Assembly (NCBI GenBank): GCA_034509735.1 | Contig: JACGWO010000005.1 | Coordinates: forward strand, 32,084,479-32,148,478 | Length of the DNA stretch: 64,000 nucleotides | Reading direction: 5' to 3' | Source of the DNA: Sesamum alatum | Taxonomy: Eukaryota; Streptophyta; Magnoliopsida; Lamiales; Pedaliaceae | Part shown: positions 47,532-59,849 of the stretch, in pieces | Layout: every line of letters starts with the position of its first letter | How positions within the stretch are numbered: position 1 is the first letter of the stretch | Notes under the pieces: generated by a model | Database searches by the model: none | Seen by the model: only the letters and a program-made list of their open reading frames with translations | What the model was told of the DNA's origin: nothing | Position numbers and translations under genes: made by a program

Positions 47532-47963
47532 GGGTGAAATACAATAATCTCCCTTGAGGTTTGGCATAATTATTGATATTCCCACGTTTTTTTAAAAATT
47601 ATAAATACCCTGTTGAGGTTTTAATTTTTTTTCAAAGATTTGAAATTGTCTATTTTGCCCTTATTTTTTCTTTTTAAATTGTAGAAAAAATAGTCGAGGT
47701 AAATTATATTATTGCCCCCTCTGTGTAAAAAAGGTAAGAAATATTTTCCCGCGCACTTTAGTTCAAAAAAAGTTCAGAAAACTTTAAAAATTAAATAAAT
47801 AATTTAGTTGGCATAAGGGCATTTTGGTTAGTTTATTCATAAAAATGGATGAAAATAAGTTATTTGTTATACGGTTACAAATTATAAGAGGGTATTTGTA
47901 ATTTTTGGAAAAGTGAGGGATATTCATAATTATATCAATCTCAGGTGAGCTTATAATTTATAG
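47532..47963. mobile_element. MITE family A copy 3 (interior inverted)
   Basis: Left arm GAGGTTTGGCATAATTATTG; right arm ATTCATAATTATATCAATCTC. The interior (GTCGAGGTAAATTATATTATTGC, CTGTGTAAAAAAGG) is the reverse complement of the interior at about 53880-53940 and 8410-8470. Confidence 0.7.
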
Positions 47964-50292
47964 GAAAGTCTCCTATTGGATAAAATAAAGAGGTATTTAG
48001 GTATCCGAATATGGCGGGGGATATAATCTTTATTATTACCAACTTGGCATTTGGGGAATAAATATATAGGATTAAATTAATTAAAAAAAACTCTCGCTAT
48101 CCTCAAACGTAATCATACGTTTTAGCAAAAGTGTAAAGAAATCAAAATATGCCTTTCCACCCCACCAAAACCAAACTCCAAACCAGTTATATTGCTTCTC
48201 CTCCCTTCTTTCTTCAAAAAGGTTGTTTACCAAATCAAATAATTGTAATTCTTTTATTACATGACATAACTAGAAAAAGTATCTTCTATTATTGAATTGG
48301 TATTTTGTGTGTTTTTTTAATGTCAACTTTTGTAGAGAAATGGGGACACCATTATTTTGTCAGTTTTTGCGCGTCAAACGTTGAAGATGATAAGGTTCTT
48401 TATCATTCTACATGAGTGGGTTTAATTTGGTTATAATTTACTTTATTCTGAACTAAGGTGTCGTAGCTGCATGCATATAATAAATAATTTTTTACACTTT
48501 AAAATATATTATAAATAAAAGTAAAATATATAAACTAACACATCATATTAAAAAAAAAACTAATTTATCAATTAATATAAACTTTAGAAAGTTGAATAAA
48601 GTAGTTATCATATCAGTTGAGGGTTATTTTTGACATTGCAAAAAAGTGGTGCAACGGTGTCATTACCGTCATTTGTGAATAAAAAAAGGGTTTCTTTTAT
48701 ATTCTCTGGATTATTGAATTTGAGATGATGGGTTGTTAGCAAGAGGCACATCAATCATTGAGATTAGGTGCAAGAAATTTGATCATATGATGAACTCCGG
48801 GTAGGCCCCATTAGCAGCTCTATTATAGAAGATGACCACCATAGTTGCTCGTCATAGCGAAAATGAATTGACTATTTTACCCTTCATTTCTACTTCCTCT
48901 AGAAAGTTCTATCCTCTAGGGAGAAGTGGTGGAGGTGGGGTGGCCAAGCCATGGCGGAGAAAGATCTTATATCGATATCAGACGAATCTGGATTGGTTCT
49001 GTCGGATCAATTCATCCAAAACCATTGGATTATAATTCAACAGGGCTACTCTATTAATTTAGAAGAGAGTGCATATGAATATGATTGTGTTATGATAATC
49101 ATCAATTTCTGCCTTACCATCTGACAGTGTGTATGGTGGAGTCCTAGTAGTTGTCCCCCCTGTTGTTATTATCATCCATCACCAACAGTTCTGAGGACAG
49201 AACAGAAACATCTCCCTTACCTCAAGAGCCTGATACCTGCCAAGAACACAATTATCCTTAGAGAGTCAGGACAATGTAATACTGCCGAACTCACATCTCA
49301 TAACCCCCTCTCATACTGTCCAAAATCAATGATGCTCAAATGACCAAATTATCTAGATCTGAAGCAACTTGCATGGAACTGTTTCCACAGAAAAAAAAAA
49401 AAATCATGGAAGCCAAGTTGCTAAAATCTTTGGCTTATGTATGGCTCACATGAGCAGCAACTTCAAACAGATCACAGTTGTATGGCAAAAGGGGGTTCTT
49501 GAAATGAATATCGTAAATGGTCCGAGTGTGCGTCAAATCTTAGGGTTCTTGAGACCTCGAGATTCAAACAATCACAATCATGTATAATAGATTGTACAGG
49601 GTTCCTTGTTACATTGGGTTCCTTGTTACATGAATGATTGTGATTGTTTCCGTGAACCAGGATGGCCTAGTGTAGATATCAAGAAAAGGGCTAAACCCAT
49701 TCAGAATATCAAACCTGGACCTGGCATGAACTTCAATCAAAGTGCAATTTGAGCTACCAAAACCATCCAAGACAGGAGAGCCACTCAGCCTTATTACTTG
49801 CTCTTGCTGTCTTTTCCAATTGCAATACTGTGAGAATATACCACAAGAAACAGAACAGACATCCAAAGGAACATATGTGAACTGTGTCTCAATCCAATAA
49901 TACTAGCAAATGATCAATAAGTGAAACAGTTACCCCAAAAATTTCTTCACCTTATCTGCATCTGTCAAGAACTCACATCTCCTCAGTACAGAAACCAAGA
50001 GGGAAGATTAATCTCATTTAGCATCACAGCTTATCAACTAAACAACATAGAATAAGAATCTATAGGAAGCAATTAACAAAAGAGGAACAAGATTAGGCAA
50101 GAAGAACTACTACTAGCATTTCATTAATCATTCCATGACATGATAGTTTTATTCTGTTTACACTTACTGATCATATATTCAAAAATAAGCACTACACTTT
50201 CTGCCTTTTTTTTTTTTTTTTCCCTTTCTCATTCTCTTTCTCATTTTTGTTCCTTTTCTTGACTTCTGAAATTACCATATTCACCTCCACCC
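47964..50292. other. Intergenic, with an inverted repeat at 49566-49649
   Basis: No gene supported. 48830-49350 is less AT-rich, with a short frame (ATG at 48951, 47 codons) that has no recognised domain. 49566-49584 and 49627-49649 form hairpin arms (AAACAATCACAATCATGTA against its complement with a 4-nt bulge), and GGGTTCCTTGTTACAT is repeated twice in the loop. The end near 50292 is the probable 3' UTR of the DUF1677 gene. Confidence 0.4.
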
Positions 50293-51029
50293 TCATTCAC
50301 AACCTTCATCCACTCCACAGTACACCGTACCATCGACCAGGGTTAAACTCGGCATGCAACTCTCCGACCGGGCCAAGACAGTGCCCTTCATGTTGAGCTC
50401 CCCTCTTTTGTTCGTCGGGCTGCTGGGCATTGACCTCATAGATTTCGGGCTCTCCAAACTCTTCCTCAGAACCTGCGTCATAGCCCGAATCAAATGTACT
50501 GTGGGATCCTGTGGTGGGCCTGAGGCCCGAAACTTGTTGCAGAAGCTGAAATGCCGGGCCATCGCTTCATCCGGGCTTATTAGCTTTTGACAACGCAAGA
50601 TTTCATATTTCACAGCCTCTGCACAAAGCCCGCAGATCCATTTGCCACCATACCTGTGATGTAAGACATAGAGTTTTAACATAATTAAAACTTATGAAGA
50701 ATCTACAAATCAAACAACTACAGAATCATACAAGTTAAATTCTAAAATTACAAACAATCAAAGAGTTTAAGCTTTTTGACATCAAGAATAATAATCAAAT
50801 GACGAAAAAACAACTCAAATAACAAAAAGTAAAACAAATTGAGCATCCTTTACCTTTCCCTAATCGTTTCAATATATGAAGGTGTGCATTCCTCCGTAAG
50901 CCCGCAGCAATCGCATTTGGCAGAATCCACCTCGATTTGGCCCGAAATCTTACTCACGGCCCCAGCAGCGGCCGGCCCGTCAGGCCCGGGGGGTATCACC
51001 ATTGAATCACTAATTATACTCGTCGACAT
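50293..51029 (-). CDS. DUF1677 family cysteine-motif protein, 2 exons
   Basis: 178 aa; exon 1 51029-50854, exon 2 50653-50293, GT-AG, phase consistent (537 bp). The N-terminal half carries the family's conserved Cys pattern, KCDCCGLTEECTPSYI followed by GGKWICGLCAEAVKYE (Cys at 39, 41, 42, 48, 66, 69), probably metal-binding. Then comes a conserved region (EAMARHFSFCNKF; VHLIRAMTQVLRKSL) and a Ser/Pro-rich C-terminus (SPKSMRSMPSSPT). DUF1677 is a plant-specific family of unknown biochemical role; no catalytic motif is visible. The start ATG is the first in frame after an upstream stop (TAAG...ATG). Family assignment rests on motif recall. Confidence 0.9.
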
Positions 51030-51729
51030 CCCTTAGAAAACAGCAATCCCAATCAAAATCCTTGAAAAAGGATCTCACTCCAAAAGACAGCACGAATAAA
51101 CAAAAAAACAGGGTTACCAGCTGAAGAAGACGATCAACACCGACGTATACAAAAACAGGAGATCTCGAATATAAACACAACCGATAGTGCTCGGGCTGAA
51201 AATTACTTCTCAGCTATACGGAAAACAATCAACAACTTCTGTCTTCTCTATCTCTCCTTCTCCCACTCGCCTTCTTCTTCCACTTTGGCTTCCTCAGGGA
51301 TGAAAAACGTATACATGAAAGACATATTCAGGAAAAAACAAAAAGAAAAAAACCCTTCTTCTTTTTCTCAGAGATTTGCTGCGCGGAAGAGAACAGATAT
51401 CGATCAATCCTTGGGATTTAGAGATGGGAATTTGGGGTTTGAAGTTTTAAGAAGAGTGGTGGGAAGAAAAATGGACGGAGAAATGAGTGTATATATAATA
51501 TAGAGATGAAAAGTAAAAGAATATTTCGTGTGTGTTTTCTTGTGTGGAAATGTAAAATTGGGTTCAATGATTGGAGGGGGGGTGGGGGGTGGGGTTGGAC
51601 ACGTCATCACACAACACTGTTAAGAAATGACTAAATTCTGGCTTTATCTCAGTGGACTTGCCAGCACTGCATTATCTGTCTTGGAGACAGAGCTGTCCAA
51701 TTCCTTTTCTTCTCCTAATTGTGATATTA
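51030..51729. other. DUF1677 5' leader and promoter region
   Basis: On the minus strand, a purine-rich leader is expected (+ strand pyrimidine run at 51231-51282). G-rich GGAGGGGGGGTGGGGGGTGGGG occurs in pieces at about 51575-51595. Open frames at 51285-51503 (+) and 51404-51610 (-) are low-complexity and not called. Confidence 0.4.
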
Positions 51730-52605
51730 CAATGGGTAACTCTTGATATTTTTAATTTTTAAACCAAAGACTAAAATTGATGATTTTGTTCTTAAATTTT
51801 TAATTAAAATTATCAAAAAAATAATCGAGGCAAATTGTATTTAATCCGGATAGAAAATAACTATCTCCCTGGAAGCTCGAGGTAGAGATCTCCTGGAGGT
51901 CCAGGGTAGCGATCTCCTGTGTTCACCCAAATGTGATATGGTCCTTGAGAAGAGAGAAACACGTTAGGCTAGTCGGGATAGTCCCCGACGAAGACTTTCC
52001 GATGCGTAAATCAGCCCAAGATTGAGATGATGATATGCAATCTCAATTAGTAAATGAGGTAGAAGGTGATAGATGAATGTTACCATGAATAAGTGGAATA
52101 GGAGTATTTATAAAGCCAAACGCGTGTACTTGCTTGGTCCATGTGGCTTCATCTCATGACTTAAGTTGTCAGATGATAAACGGTCCATATTTCAAGTCTT
52201 CTGGAGCGGGTCTCACTCTGGGTCGCGGGTCGGGTCGCATTACCCGACCCGACTGCATTGTGCGCGGATCTTGAGGTCCATATGTAATTGTAGCCCCTCT
52301 TCAGGGTTATTTGTGTCTTATTTAAGAAAATAGGGTACACCTATATCAACATTATTGCTCATGTGTATAAAAAATTTAAGAAACCTCTTACTGTGCATTG
52401 AAGTCCAAAAAGATTTTAAGAATTAAATAAAAAATAATTTAGTGCATAAGTGCATTTGGGTCAGTTCGCCTATAAAAATAAATGAGAATGGGTTATTTGT
52501 TAGACGGTTACAAACCTCATGGGATATTTATAATTTTTCAAATAACGAGGAGGTATTTGTAATTATGCAAACTTTTGGGGAGGTAGCTGTAATTTACCCT
52601 ATTAT
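51730..52605. mobile_element. MITE family A copy split by a solo LTR
   Basis: Interior sequence AATAATCGAGGCAAATTGTATT stops at 51841 and resumes at about 52349 with ATTATTGCTCATGTGTATAAA, exactly as the uninterrupted copy at 47532 reads (GTCGAGGTAAATTATATTATTGC). The right arm TTTGTAATTATGCAAAC ... TGTAATTTACCC is present; the left arm is decayed. Confidence 0.65.
51842..52348. mobile_element. Solo LTR or TRIM, family F, copy 1 (507 bp)
   Basis: Homologous over its length to 56771-57262. Begins TAATCCGGATAGAAAATAAC (TG mutated to TA) and ends CTATATCA. TATTTATAAAG near 52105 is a TATA-like box. Flanks gtatt / acatt match at 3 of 5, consistent with a decayed 5-bp duplication. The surrounding MITE shows where it was inserted. 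No coding. Confidence 0.65.
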
Positions 52606-53581
52606 AAATGAACAAATTATCTTTCTATAGAAAAAAAATAGTAATTTTATTTTTTTTAATATTTTTTAAAATGAAATTATTTATCTTCATGTCTAAGAAG
52701 TTAAATTGCCCCATTCTAAAAAATTTAGGGAAATAAATTGCTATTCTTTTTTCTTATATGGAGTAATTTACTCATTTGTAATATCACAGGGGAGTTGCTT
52801 GCATTTTTTCCGCTCAGAATATGTTGGAGTCAATTAACATAAATGATTATAATATTAATTAGGGGCTTAATCTTTTTTTCTTGTGCTAATCCTTGAGTTC
52901 ACACTTTAATGATGAGTCATCAACTAATATTATTGGGTGGTATTATTTATGGAGGTAGGTTTCTTGATTTTATTTTTTAATTTAATTAAGAATAAGCTTC
53001 GGAGATTCCTTACATAATAATAATAATAATAATTAAATTAATTGATTGGGTGGGGAATGAAGTAAGACCAGAGCAAATGGGGTTGTCTTTGTCATTTTAT
53101 TGTCATTATTATCTCTATAATCATTAATTAATACGAAAAACGCTCTCGAAAGATCCATTATTTTACTTTCTTTCTTATAATTCTTTTTTAAAATTTAATC
53201 GACAATTATAAGACACTTGTCATTCTAATAACTATTAGCTTTAATAAAATTAATTAATAATAAAACAACTATCAAAGAAATAAAAAATTATAGTACATAC
53301 ATATATGAAAAGGGTAGTGGTTATTTTTTATTTTTCAAATATAAGAAGAGAAGATTAAATCGTAAATATTCTCATGGTGAAATGTACATTAATTCCTCAT
53401 AGCAGATCTAATTTTGGTTTTTCTGTTTTTCCCCCTTTTTTGAGCGGATCAGCTATTATTATATCTTAAATTTCAATTATTAATAATTAATATACATTAA
53501 TTATTAATATTAAATATGTATAAGTAATCAATAAATATTATTACAGTAAATGAATAATTATTATTAAATATACCAATGCCC
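52606..53581. other. AT-rich intergenic; fragment of a D-type inverted-repeat element
   Basis: 52735-52805 contains AATTTACTCATTTGTAATATCACAG, matching the right arm of the element at 59559-59812 but without a left arm. No gene. Confidence 0.4.
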
Positions 53582-53668
53582 ATACATACATCAATAGGAT
53601 TCAAGCTCATGACCAAGAGGTTGCGGGTCTCAATTTCGTCAACTAAGTTAAGCTTCATCGACAGATTG
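53582..53668 (-). mobile_element. Truncated SINE, family 1
   Basis: On the minus strand: TTAACTTAGTTGACGAAATTG, GGTCATGAGCTTGAATCC, equivalent to the A-box to B-box head of the 14636 SINE. The 3' body is missing. Confidence 0.5.
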
Positions 53669-53681
53669 TTATTCTCTTAAA

Positions 53682-54065
53682 GGGTAAATTATAGGTATTT
53701 TTATGAAGTTTGGCATAATTACAAATACCCCTTCGTTATTTGAAAATTTTCAAATATCCCCTGAGGTTTGTAACCATCTAACAAATAACTCATTTCCATC
53801 TAACAAAATACTCTTATGCAAATTGAATTATTCTTAAAAATTTTTGCATGTTTTTGGACTACAATGCATAGGGAGAGGTTTCTTAAGTTTTTTACACAGA
53901 GGAACAATAATGTAATTTGCCTCGATTATTTTTTCTACAATTTTTACTAAAATTTTAAGGGCAAAATGGTAAAGTTCAGGTCTCAGGGGGTATTTGTAAT
54001 TTGCCAAACAACGATAGGGTATCTATAATTATACCAAACATCAGGAAAAGTGACTGTAATTTACC
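53682..54065. mobile_element. MITE family A copy 4
   Basis: GGGTAAATTATAGG and TTTGGCATAATTACAAATAC on the left; TAATTATACCAAACATC and TGTAATTTACC on the right. The interior matches the 8201 copy (GGTTTCTTAAGTTTTTTACA). Confidence 0.75.
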
Positions 54066-54113
54066 TTTTCTTGAAATTGCAACAAATATTTCCATGCAAT
54101 GCATATTAGGTTT

Positions 54114-54943
54114 GTCAATGATAACTTAGTCTAGTGGTTAAAGTTGAGGCATCATAACTGACTTAGAGGTTATGGGTAGGGGTGGGCGTCGGGTACCCGA
54201 ACTTTCGAGCAGGTATATTGACTACCCGATCCCGACCCGAAATTAGTCGGGTACCCGAATTTTTGCTTATTTAAAAAAAATTAATATCAATTATTTTCAG
54301 AGGCAAATTGCATTCAGAGGCAATTTGCCTCTATTTTTTTTAATAATTAATAATAAAATAAAAATATAGAAAGAATAAATTACTAACAAATAAATAAATA
54401 ATAACATTCATTTGACAATCAATTAAATGCACAACTAAAAATAACATAAGTAAATAACAATTCAAGTTTTACAATCAACCAAAAGATAATGAACACATCA
54501 TTCAATGTTTACATCCATCCAAAATCAATAGTCTTGGAAGTTGGAAGTTGGGGGAAGAAGAAGGGAAGGGATTGAGGAATAAGGATTGTAAAACCCTAGT
54601 CTTATATTATTAGTACTTTAAAATTAATAAAAAAAAAATTTTAAAACTTCGGGTACCCGATCGAGTAGTTCGGGTAGGGAACTCCTACCCGAACCCGACC
54701 CGATGTTTTAAGATCGGGTATCGGGCCCGATACCCGATTTTTTTTATTTTTATAAAACCCGGAAAAAAACACGAACCCGTTCGGGTCAGGTTAGGATCCG
54801 AAGTACCCGACCCGAACGCCCACCCCTATTTATGAGTTCGATTCCTACCAGACGTGTGGGTATTTGACTCATTTAATGTGAATTTATTGTAACATGAGTT
54901 TATTGATATTGTTGTAAAATGTCATTGCTGTTAAAAAAAATGA
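54114..54943 (+). mobile_element. tRNA-derived SINE, family 2, interrupted by a hAT MITE
   Basis: Head with A-box-like CTTAGTCTAGTGGTTAAAG (about 54125-54143) and, after the inserted element, B box GAGTTCGATTCC (about 54835-54846), ending in an A-run at about 54933-54940. Removing the hAT insertion leaves about 178 bp. Flanks atattaggttt (54103-54113) and atattaagttt (54944-54954) match at 10 of 11. Relics of the same family are likely near 10465, 28845, 55520 and 56200. Confidence 0.75.
54177..54828. mobile_element. hAT-type MITE, 652 bp, nested in the SINE
   Basis: Terminal repeats TAGGGGTGGGCG and its complement CGCCCACCCCTA, a known plant hAT terminus. The flanking 8-mers gttatggg and tttatgag match at 6 of 8, fitting the 8-bp hAT target duplication after decay. 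Both subterminal regions are crowded with CGGGTACCCGA / CCCGACCCGA motifs in both orientations, as expected for transposase-binding sites. The AT-rich middle has no transposase. Confidence 0.85.
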
Positions 54944-54954
54944 ATATTAAGTTT

Positions 54955-56770
54955 TCTAAATTTTGAATAAAAAAATGAATAATTATGATAAATATTTAGA
55001 TTTAGTGATTATTAGTATATATTAATAATAATAGTAACGTGTAAAGACAAACGAAAGAAAGCATAAAGTGAAAGGATCTCGAGATCCCAAATGGCCGCAA
55101 AGGAGGATTGATGCCTACGCCACTCTAAATTATTAGGTTTTTTTCGTCACCCCCCAAATGCATAAATCTTAAGTCTTGTTTGGCTCACATCGTTTCTTCC
55201 TTCACAAAACACACTTATTAATGAAAGCTTTCTTCAAAAAATTACTCAAAAGATTTATTAATATGCAATTACAAATGCAATTATACGTATCCCTCTTGTC
55301 TGTGTTCTACCCTTTCTCTGTCGATATGAGAATTGTTCTGATGGAAATTATTTTTCTGGGATGAAATTGTGATAACCAAACAGAGCATTAATGGGTGAGA
55401 GTGTGATTGATTATGTATATAGTGATGAGGAATAATAGAGGATGGACCAAACATAAGTTGCATGATATGAAAAGGGGAAGCCCACTACCTCCTATGAAAG
55501 CCAAATCAATTGACACATCCTTAAATGTATTTATGTTAAAGATCAGGTTCGATGAACAAGTTCGAAATTATGAGTTCAAGTTTTATTGGGTGTATGAATA
55601 TATTTTTTTGATTTTATACTAGTTATTGTAATTTGTATATTATTTTTTAGTTATATTGATGTATTGTTTCAGCTTATCGAGATGTTAACGTAACGGTGTT
55701 TACCGTTTAAAAGAAACAAAATGAAGTTAACCTTCCTTCACATGTCTCATGTTTGTCTCTCTTTCATCTACTTCTTCCATGTTTTCACATTGTTTATTTG
55801 TTTTATTCAAACCTTTTTTCATTTTAATATTTTATTACTAATATTATTTATTTAAAATTAAAAAAATATATTCTTTTTAATATTTGGGTCGATTTATTTT
55901 CGAGAATTGAATATAAAAATAGATACATTCTTACAAAATGACGATTTTCACAAGGACATTACGATCATTTTAGAATTATTGATAACGACTTGTATCATCC
56001 TATTTCAGAGTATCCACGAAATCCTTTAAGCTCTCCCTAATGACATGATTATATATACGCACTTTTCATCCTCAAACTTCTAATAAAATATCACGCCTAT
56101 TTTTATAAACTCTTTATTTTTTCTGTTTCAAGTTGACCCTTGAGTCAACTTATGTTGTCGTACTCTTGTGATCTTAATAAATTTCATTACGCGCCTGTTC
56201 CAAGATAATGTGGATGGGTATTATCATCATTCTTGCAACTTGTATAAGTTCAAATCCCATCTGTATATAAGCATGAGTCTACTTTAATAGTAGTTGTTTA
56301 TCTATTATAATATTCTTTGATCGGTATTTACTAACATTGAGATTTATAATATAATTATAATTGATTTATTAAAAAAAAAAAGAAACTTTCAATAATTATA
56401 TGTATCCAATAATTACATGTAGATATGTATGTGTACCATTTTAGGCCAAATGGTTGGATCATAAACTCCAAAGCAAAGGATTGAGCCCACATCTGAACCA
56501 AACACAAAACTTTGCCCCAAAAAATTAGGACACAATCGCATGATATGTAGTTCAGCTGCCTTATTCATACAATAATGTCTCTTTTTCATGTCTTGAAAAC
56601 CCTAGAGATTTTCTATTCCACCCTGTATGAAATCTAAGGTACATGCACACACTTGAATTGTCAGTTCCATCAATATTTTTATTTTTAAATTATTTAATTC
56701 TTTTTTATTTAATTTTAAAAATAAGAAAGAAGCGACCACTATAATGACCACAAGAATCATTCATGGTATT
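54955..56770. other. Intergenic with two SINE-like relics, no gene
   Basis: About 55520-55715 and 56200-56375 contain tRNA-like GTTCGAAATTATGAGTTCAAG / AAGTTCAAATCCCATCTG phrases and A-rich ends, similar to SINE family 2. The frame 55176-55364 has no recognised domain. Confidence 0.4.
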
Positions 56771-57262
56771 TGATCCGGGTAGAAAATAACTATCTCTTTG
56801 GAGGTCCCAGGTAGTGATTTCTTTGGAGGTCCCAGGTAGCGATCTCTTATGTTCACCTAGATATGATATGGTCCTTGAGAAAAGAAGCACGTTAGGCTAG
56901 CCGAGATGGTCCCCGGCAAAAATCCTCCGATGCTTAAGTCAGCCCAAGATCAAGATGATAATATGCGATTTCAAGTGGTAAATGAGGTAGAGAGTGATAA
57001 ATGAGTGTTACCATAAATGAGGCATGAGGGTGTATGTATTGGCCAAATGTGTCCACTTGCCTGGTCCACGTGGCATCATTACAATGCATGAGCTGTCAGA
57101 GAACCCATGGTTTAAATTCTGAGTACATGAAGAGGGTCTCGGTCCGGGTCGTTGGTTCGGGTCGGGTCGGGTGTGCGTGGATCCTGAGCCCAGTATACAA
57201 TTTTAGCCCTTTTTTAAGGTTATTTGTGTCTTTTCTAGGAAAATGAGGTACACTCCTATTAG
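56771..57262. mobile_element. Solo LTR or TRIM, family F, copy 2 (492 bp)
   Basis: Begins TGATCCGGGTAGAAAATAAC and is collinear with 51842-52348 (GATATGGTCCTTGAGAA, CACGTTAGGCTAG, GGGTCGGGTCGGG, TTATTTGTGTCTT). Flanks gtatt (56766-56770) and gtatc (57263-57267) match at 4 of 5. No internal retrotransposon sequence adjoins. The open frame 57034-57246 lies in it and is not a gene. Confidence 0.7.
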
Positions 57263-58672
57263 TATCGAATATTTAGTTCAAATAATAGCTATATTTAAAG
57301 ACGGTTATTACAGTTGTGTCGAGATGTAAAATGTGTTTAAATAGTTCATCACGGTCAAGTTATGGGTTTACTGTCAAAAGTAGATTCGTGTATAAGTCAC
57401 ACCATCCGTTCTACTTACATTGGTATGTTTGTGGTCACTATGGCCACAATCACAGCGACTATTATCCACACGAGTAAAATAGTATTTGAAAATCAATTCT
57501 GATTGATTTCGACATTAACATCTAATCACAAAAGGAAAAAAAAAATCTATTTTCTACAAATTCCCACCACCATAAATATCAACATCTGATTTTGTTTCAC
57601 CCTTTCAAATCAATAGTATGACACTCTACACAGTATATTATTAATTAATATAAAGAGTATTATTAGGGCTTTAATTATTTGACAAATCGAAAGATTTAGG
57701 CAAAGAAAACAAGTGGTTTATGTGAAAAATAAGTCATTTTCTAGTTAGTTCCCTGTCTGAGAAATTTGTGAATAACAATGTGGGCAATGTTACAGCCACA
57801 AACAGACATGTCAATCCTTTTTGTCAGTGACTGCTCTGATTTAATTTAAGTTAATTTAATGTTCAACTTTATTTATATTTAATAGTCCAATAAATGAGTT
57901 TGCTGGGAACTGGACAGATTTTTTTTTTTTTTTTTTTTAACAGTTAACTGGACAGATCTTTGATGAGATTATTAGGTGGTACCAATCATTTATCTCCCAG
58001 AAAACATTTATTTATTCTCAATAAAGAAAAATAAAATAAAAATATTCATTTCTTTAATCAATTATCCCTCTCAATAATTTGGTATTCATATTTTAATTTA
58101 TCAATTTTGATAAATTATTATTTTATTTTCAATCTTTCTATTTAATCAGACAAGAAGTATAATAAAATTTTATTATCGAGTGTGTTTCGATCGTTGGTAT
58201 AAATTTATTTCCTGATGTAATTATGCATACAAATATTACTTTTTTCTAATTCTGCACACTCATTAAGTGTGCCTGATTGCAATAATAAATAATATATTTT
58301 ATATTATTTTCTTAGTAATTAAATTTCCCAAAACTTTCCTTCAACTAATAAGCTACAAGAGAAATCTCATTCCAAGAAATCAAAAGGTTGTTTGCCAAGA
58401 TTTGCACTTCCAAGCAACTTTGTGGAGATCAGCTATCTGATTAAGACCCATGTAAACAAGATAATATTATAATACAATATAATATAATATAATATAATAT
58501 AATATAACATAGACCCCCACATGTGCAAAAAAGTTTTGAGTATATGAAGAAAGATCACTGTTGATGATAGATAGATAGACTAATAATATAATTATATAAT
58601 ATTTGATTCACAAAATCTCAATCATCTTGCAATTTGTGATTGCTTTTGATCATCTCAAGAAGCATCCTTTCT

Positions 58673-58704
<32 letters not shown>

Positions 58705-58707
58705 CAA
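57263..58707. other. AT-rich intergenic with microsatellites
   Basis: (TAATA)n at about 58465-58506 and (TA)n at about 58676-58703. No gene or clear element ends seen. Confidence 0.5.
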
Positions 58708-59115
58708 GGTAAATTACGATGAACTCTCTCATTGTTTGAAAAATTACAAATATACTCTTAGTGCTTGATGAAATTATGAAATCTTTAGATGGAACCCTGA
58801 AATTGTCAATTTTAATATTGCTGTATTTTTAAAAAAAAAAATCAACATTTTAAACAAATCGAATGAGATGGATAGAAAAATTTTAAAAAATGTCTACTTA
58901 ATTCACAAAAAAAAATTTATAATTTTTCTTAAAATAGTCTACGAGGGTATTTTGATCAATTTACCATAAAAAAAGGGATGAAAATCTAATAGAGACTAAG
59001 GGATTGAGCTAGTTGTTGAACGACTATTAAATCAAGAAATATTAGTAATTTTTCAAACAACAAAAAGATATTCATAATTATGCCAAATTTTTGAAGAGCT
59101 CGTTGTAATTTTACC
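58708..59115. mobile_element. MITE family A copy 5, decayed
   Basis: Left AGGTAAATTACGATGAAC and CATTGTTTGAAAAATTACAAA; right CATAATTATGCCAAATTT and TTGTAATTTTACCC. The interior is diverged. Confidence 0.6.
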
Positions 59116-59558
59116 CTATATATTATTATGTGTATACATCGAATGAAGTGCAAACTATTGAGTGGACAAAATAATTTGATTTGCCTGACTAATGCATTCA
59201 CCAGTCATGTCCTGGTAGGTGTATATAATGCTTTCAGCCCATCCATCAACTTCATATCACATTTGTGGTTTTTGAGGATTGTGGTGGAGGTGGGGGTGTG
59301 GAGAACGTGAAGTTTGACCCAATATTATATTCAAATCCATTAATTGTAAATTTAGAATTTTTTTTACTATAATTTTACTATATTTTATAAATGTTTCAAT
59401 ACAAATAGTTGATTCGTGTGCTATACAAGAATATACTGTAGTAGAAATCGATCTTGAACAACTGTAAATATAGGAGAATTTCATGGATCGCGTAAATTTT
59501 TGTGTCTTGAACTTACTTTCTCTATGATATACTTGTCACACGTTTATAATCGAAAAAA

Positions 59559-59812
59559 ATGCAAGTAACCCCCTGTGATATTGCAAATGTGCAAATTATC
59601 CCCCTATGAAAAATAAAATAGCAATTTACCTCTCTGTGTTTTTTTAAAATAAATCGATTTATGTCCCCGTATTTTTTAAATAGAGCAATTTACCCCCCTA
59701 GATAGAGGGGTAAATTACTCAATTTTAAATAACACAGGGAGGTAAATTGATATTTTTCTCTCGTAGGGGGTAATTTGCTCATTTACAATATCACAGAAAG
59801 ATAAATTGCATT
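59559..59812. mobile_element. Short foldback element, about 254 bp
   Basis: Nearly the whole length is an inverted repeat: ATGCAAGTAACCCCCTGTGAT on the left mirrors ATCACAGAAAGATAAATTGCAT on the right, and the centre is TTACCCCCCTAGATAGAGGGGTAA. Related ends occur at 17370-18283 and 52735-52805. Confidence 0.7.
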
Positions 59813-59849
59813 AAACCCGTTTATAATCTGTCAAAACGATTTTCTAACA

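Noticed and set aside
48951..49094. 47-codon frame beginning MAEKDL
   Set aside because: Short, no conserved domain, no evidence of a second exon.
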